Source: Candidatus Melainabacteria bacterium | GTDB taxonomy: Bacteria > Cyanobacteriota > Vampirovibrionia > LMEP-6097 | Length of the DNA stretch: 16,007 nucleotides | Direction: 5' to 3' | NCBI GenBank assembly: GCA_028817775.1 | Contig: JAPPOW010000200.1 | Coordinates: forward strand, 1 to 16,007 | Shown: positions 13,291 through 16,007 of the stretch, one piece after another | Layout of the letters: every line of letters begins with the position of its first letter | How positions within the stretch are numbered: the first letter of the stretch is position 1 | Notes under the pieces: generated by a model | Told to the model about the DNA's origin: nothing | Databases searched by the model: none | What the model saw: only the letters and a program-made list of their open reading frames with translations | Position numbers and translations under genes: made by a program

Positions 13291-14571
13291 ATGAGAGCAG
13301 AAATCATAGGCATCGGCACAGAATTAATTATTGGTCACACCATCAATAGCAATGCCACTTATATCTCCGAAAAATTAGGTGAATTGGGAATCTCAACTTT
13401 ATTCCATACTACAGTTGGTGATAATCCAGAACGAATCAAGGCTTGCCTCAAGAATGCTAGTGAACGTGCAGACTTAATTATTACAACTGGTGGGCTTGGA
13501 CCAACTGATGATGATATTAGCCACGATATGATTGCTCAGTTCTGTAAGCTTGAAATCACAGAAGATGCTGAGCAGCGCAAAATCCTTGAAGATAAATATG
13601 AAGCCTATGGTGGCAAGGGTCGTATGCCTCATATCAACTACAAACAAGCACGGATGATTACTGGTGCTGAAGTGGTTCCCAATCCTATTGGCACTGCTAT
13701 TGGTATGTTGTTTGAGCACAAAAATAATTTGTTTCTAACTTTTCCGGGCGTGCCTTGTGAAATGGAAGCGATGCTTGATTACGTCAGCCCAAAATTAATA
13801 GAAAAATTACGCCAGCGGGGTCAGACAGCAGTTATTGCATCTAAAAAATTACGCCTAACCAATATCACCGAATCAAGAATGGTACAAACAATCACTGATC
13901 ATTTTGAAGCTCAAGGCAAGTCAAATCCATTCCTAGAAGCCAATCCCTCATTGGCTCCCTACGCTACTCTAGGTGAATGTTACTTGCGCATCACTGCCAA
14001 AGCTGAAACTGAAGAAGCAGCTTACAAGCTAATTCAAGACTTTGATAATGACTTACATCAAATTTTCCCCGACCAAATCTTTGGCTATGATGATGAAAGC
14101 TTACAAGCAGTACTAGCTGAGAAACTCAAATCCAAGCAATTAGCTATTTCATTTGCTGAATCTTGTACTGGTGGACTAGCGAGTAAACTAATGACAGATA
14201 TTGCTGGCTCCTCTGAGTACACCAAATTAAATCTAGTAACTTACTCCAATGAAGCCAAAGAAAAATTATTAGGAGTCAAAGCTAGTACCCTAGAGTTACA
14301 TGGAGCCGTCTCAGCTGAAACTGCAGAGGAGATGGTTGAAGGCTTAGCCAAAATCTCAGACTCAGATATCAATGTTTCTATCACTGGAGTTGCTGGACCA
14401 GGGGGAGCAAGTAACGAAAAACCAATTGGTACTATCTATGTTGGTATTAAATATCAAGGTGAGACTGTGGTGGAGAAATTAGGATGGATAGCTCGTAGAT
14501 TAAGCAGGGAACAGGTTAGAGAACTTGCTTGCAAGAAAGTTTTTTGGAAACTTATTAAAATGATTGATTAA
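13291..14571 (+). CDS. cinA: CinA: nicotinamide-nucleotide amidohydrolase (PncC) with N-terminal MoaB-like domain
   Basis: With the ATG at 13291 the protein is 426 aa and begins MRAEIIGIGTELIIG, the family's canonical N-terminus; an ATG at 13267 would add eight unconserved residues. Residues 1 to about 170 form the COG1058/MoCF-biosynthesis fold with TTGGLGPTDDD (65-75) and FPGVPCEMEAML (151-162). Residues about 268-420 are the PncC amidase domain with FAESCTGGLASKL (288-300), which holds the conserved Ser, and SITGVAGPGG (363-372). It deamidates nicotinamide mononucleotide to nicotinate mononucleotide in NAD salvage, and the N-domain can act as a pyrophosphatase. In some bacteria cinA is competence-induced next to recA, but recA is not here. 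The last 27 codons and stop lie within an 87-bp segment duplicated downstream. Confidence 0.95.
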   Translation: MRAEIIGIGTELIIGHTINSNATYISEKLGELGISTLFHTTVGDNPERIKACLKNASERADLIITTGGLGPTDDDISHDMIAQFCKLEITEDAEQRKILEDKYEAYGGKGRMPHINYKQARMITGAEVVPNPIGTAIGMLFEHKNNLFLTFPGVPCEMEAMLDYVSPKLIEKLRQRGQTAVIASKKLRLTNITESRMVQTITDHFEAQGKSNPFLEANPSLAPYATLGECYLRITAKAETEEAAYKLIQDFDNDLHQIFPDQIFGYDDESLQAVLAEKLKSKQLAISFAESCTGGLASKLMTDIAGSSEYTKLNLVTYSNEAKEKLLGVKASTLELHGAVSAETAEEMVEGLAKISDSDINVSITGVAGPGGASNEKPIGTIYVGIKYQGETVVEKLGWIARRLSREQVRELACKKVFWKLIKMID

Positions 14572-14572
14572 T
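14486..14572 (+). repeat. 87-bp direct repeat, copy 1 (3' end of cinA)
   Basis: From GGATAGCTCGTAGATTAAGC to the cinA stop plus one base, this segment is identical over all 87 bp to 14710-14796, with an offset of 224. It encodes the C-terminal residues IARRLSREQVREL through KMID and the stop codon. Confidence 0.97.
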
Positions 14573-14709
14573 CATTTTACCTATCAGATACCGTGCGGCG
14601 CTACTCTTAAAGCGCCGCTTTACTTGACAACCACACAGTGAGGCAGCTCTGCTGCCTATAATCGTTCTAGACTCCCACTCGAAAGTCAAAGGCTTCGATC
14701 TCGATAGAA
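14573..14709. other. 137-bp non-coding insert between the two 87-bp repeats
   Basis: No convincing gene lies here. It holds the hairpin at 14595-14618, a second 7-bp inverted repeat AGGCAGC/GCTGCCT (14641-14657), and a consensus-like TTGACA (14624-14629) and TATAAT (14657-14662). These are 27 bp apart, too far for an ordinary promoter unless the hairpin between them is extruded. TTCTA/TAGAA flank the right end. No terminal inverted repeats match across the insert. Confidence 0.6.
14595..14618. terminator. GC-rich hairpin after cinA, possible terminator
   Basis: GCGGCGCT, loop ACTCTTAA, AGCGCCGC is a perfect 8-bp stem followed on the plus strand by TTTACTT, a weak T-tract, 24 nt after the cinA stop. 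It could end cinA transcription; the short T-run keeps this tentative. Confidence 0.5.
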
Positions 14710-14796
14710 GGATAGCTCGTAGATTAAGCAGGGAACAGGTTAGAGAACTTGCTTGCAAGAAAGTTTTTTGGAAACTTATTAAAATGATTGATTAAT
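14710..14796 (+). repeat. 87-bp direct repeat, copy 2 (duplicated cinA tail)
   Basis: This is identical to 14486-14572. It has no cinA reading frame in front of it, so it is a translationally silent duplicate on the plus strand. On the minus strand it supplies the last five codons and stop of the 282-aa gene. Confidence 0.97.
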
Positions 14797-15627
14797 TCGG
14801 CTAGGTCTTCGTGCTATTTGGCTCAAATGTTTTGCCAAAAACCTAATAGTTTTTGGATACAATTCATGTCCTGGTTTGCTGCGGTAACTAAGAGCCTCAT
14901 GCGGTACCCTAATAGTCATCTCACCATCAATTGGATCAGCATGCTTACTAGATTGTGCAAACTTAAATATAAATTCTTGAAACTCAGCATTAGATTCACT
15001 TGGACGTATCAAAGTATTAAAACTCAAACCCGTATCATTATTTTTCAAATACTTGGCAGTCCAGCCTGCAGGTTTCCTGACTGAAAATCTTTTGACCATG
15101 ATAGTTGCAGGATCTGATAAAAATCTTTGCATATCAAAAATTTTATTGATCGCTTCAACTTTAACTTGAACAGGTCCTAAAATTGGATTATCAAAACTAA
15201 ACTCTGATGAGACTGGCAGTGGAACAGCACTTGCTAGAACTGGCTCTTGATTCTGTTTTGCGATAGCAGCATGAAGCATTGCTTTGATATCTCTGATAAC
15301 CACACTGTCCCGAGAACGAGCTTCTAATTTTTTCAGCGGGCATTGAACAGCAAAACTATAAGCTGTTCCACCCGCACTGCCATCAAGCCAAAACTCAGCC
15401 TCAACTTTATCGTCAACACGGTCTGCTCTCAACAGACTTAAACTACAATTACGTTCATTGTGTAAAAATCTGGCCCGCCCAGAACAAGCCTCTGTAGTTC
15501 CCAAACGAGTAGCATCATCTATAAAATCAAATAGCCTCTCTCTTCTATTTTCATCACAAAATAGCCTCAACCAAGACTTTTGAGGCAGCTTCTTTAACTC
15601 ATAAGGTGGTAAAGCCCGAACGAGCAC
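14779..15627 (-). CDS. Hypothetical protein, 282 aa
   Basis: I do not recognise the family. The protein is soluble and has no signal or TM. Visible stretches are an N-terminal RALPPYELKKLPQKSWLRLF, LFDFIDDATRLGTTEAC, a beta-rich middle with DKVEAEFWLDGSAGGTAYSF, FSFDNPILGPVQVKVEAI (about 143-160), FSVRKPAGWTAKYLK and a basic C-terminus RFLAKHLSQIARRPSRINQSF without its final part clearly conserved. The GTG start at 15627 follows an in-frame TAA directly upstream, so it is the first possible. An extended -10 TGTTAATAT ends 6 nt before it. The last residues (INQSF) and stop are encoded by the duplicated cinA tail. The nucleotidyltransferase-like gene lies upstream on the same strand, 38 nt away, and may be co-expressed. 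Confidence 0.65.
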   Translation of the reverse strand: MLVRALPPYELKKLPQKSWLRLFCDENRRERLFDFIDDATRLGTTEACSGRARFLHNERNCSLSLLRADRVDDKVEAEFWLDGSAGGTAYSFAVQCPLKKLEARSRDSVVIRDIKAMLHAAIAKQNQEPVLASAVPLPVSSEFSFDNPILGPVQVKVEAINKIFDMQRFLSDPATIMVKRFSVRKPAGWTAKYLKNNDTGLSFNTLIRPSESNAEFQEFIFKFAQSSKHADPIDGEMTIRVPHEALSYRSKPGHELYPKTIRFLAKHLSQIARRPSRINQSF

Positions 15628-15633
15628 TTATCT

Positions 15634-15642
15634 ATATTAACA
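15634..15642 (-). promoter_or_regulatory. Extended -10 of the 282-aa gene
   Basis: TGTTAATAT on the minus strand is followed by 6 nt (AGATAA) and then GTG 15627, placing the predicted +1 on the start codon. No Shine-Dalgarno is present. Confidence 0.45.
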
Positions 15643-15665
15643 TATTCCAACCTTATAGAACTAAT

Positions 15666-16007
15666 TTAAGTGCCAGGTGATAGATTGCTAAGTGTTCTGC
15701 CCACAAGTTCTTCATTAGATTGATCTCCTCCATCCTTGCTCCAAAATTTATTCAAACTAGACAGGATCGCTGCTGGATCTCTTTTCCGTAGTATTTCCAT
15801 CAACTCATCTTCCCTATCAAAACCACAACAATTATCCTCTATGAGCTCACGAATCAAAACCAAGTCCCAATCCTTGCTGAATTTTTCAACAAGCTGGGCG
15901 ATATCAAGCGCATCAACTTGTCTTGGGGGCTTCATAATTTTAGACAAGAACAAATATTCTGGTTTTAAAACATAAACTTGATAATTCACTCCGCCATATT
16001 CCCAGTC
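15666..16007 (-). CDS. C-terminal part of a possible nucleotidyltransferase-like protein (5' end outside the window)
   Basis: The frame is open to the right edge and stops at 15666, giving 113 visible residues. The first six (DWEYGG) come before the first in-window GTG at 15989, so the real start is probably outside. The stretch VNYQVYVLKPEYLFLSKIMK then PPRQVDALDIAQLVEKF resembles the C-terminal half of AbiEii/DUF6036-type nucleotidyltransferases, in which a 'PEYLLxxKL' helix is followed by R-x-K-D-x-x-D-I. The catalytic GS...DxD part would lie outside. The rest is acidic and helical (RELIEDNCCGFDREDELMEI). If it is of this type it might belong to a toxin-antitoxin or defence locus, but that cannot be tested here. 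Confidence 0.5.
   Translation of the reverse strand, partial: DWEYGGVNYQVYVLKPEYLFLSKIMKPPRQVDALDIAQLVEKFSKDWDLVLIRELIEDNCCGFDREDELMEILRKRDPAAILSSLNKFWSKDGGDQSNEELVGRTLSNLSPGT

Noticed and set aside
14555..14758. Minus-strand frame of 67 codons across the cinA tail and insert
   Set aside because: It exists only because the duplicated cinA tail repeats the 3' end of the 282-aa gene (both end MINQSF/INQSF); it has no plausible start signal or protein character.

Overview
This is a moderately AT-rich bacterial window with short intergenic gaps and the standard code (TGA is a stop, for example in murG). GTG and TTG starts are common. Twin-arginine and Sec signal peptides, MurG, a membrane fatty-acid desaturase and a GAF/STAS regulatory pair point to a peptidoglycan-bearing, probably diderm bacterium from a poorly sampled lineage. 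A non-photosynthetic relative of the cyanobacteria (Melainabacteria-like) would fit, but no gene here proves a phylum.

Layout. Positions 1-979 (minus) hold a STAS anti-sigma-factor-antagonist-type protein followed by a GAF-domain protein cut by the window edge, probably a partner-switching or signalling operon. Positions 1016-2931 (plus) hold an amidohydrolase of the aminofutalosine-deaminase/SAH-deaminase type, coupled by an ATGA overlap to an ApaG-HspQ (YccV) fusion. A delta-9-type desaturase (2928-4073, minus) faces it. murG (4152-5339) carries an in-frame palindromic repeat. Positions 5325-7700 (minus) hold a U32 'peptidase' (TrhP-like tRNA hydroxylation protein), a Tat-exported protein translated from an overlapping TTG, and a secreted EF-hand/dockerin-like protein. 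Next come a small secreted basic protein (7776-8042), a three-TM Pycsar-effector-like protein (8025-8540, minus), a partial copy of the murG repeat, and tRNA-Gly(TCC).

Positions 8747-13280 form an accessory stretch of unrecognised proteins. They are a coiled-coil protein ending in a J-domain-like HPD motif, a divergent 260-aa protein, and a 678-aa protein with about five sigma-region-4-like helix-turn-helix units followed by a highly charged helix. Between the last two lie a strongly structured, probably non-coding RNA and tRNA-Ser(GCT), which face each other across an 86-bp palindrome containing a bidirectional terminator. After that come cinA, a 224-bp insertion that duplicates the last 87 bp of cinA, an unknown 282-aa gene and the C-terminus of a possible nucleotidyltransferase-like protein.

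Recurring structure. Many genes have a -10-like hexamer (often extended, TGnTAnnnT) only 6-10 nt before the start codon and no Shine-Dalgarno, which suggests leaderless transcripts. Three convergent gene pairs overlap at their stop codons by 4-18 nt. A fourth pair (cinA and the 282-aa gene) would overlap by 17 nt if the 224-bp insertion were removed, so the insertion appears to have separated a formerly overlapping pair.
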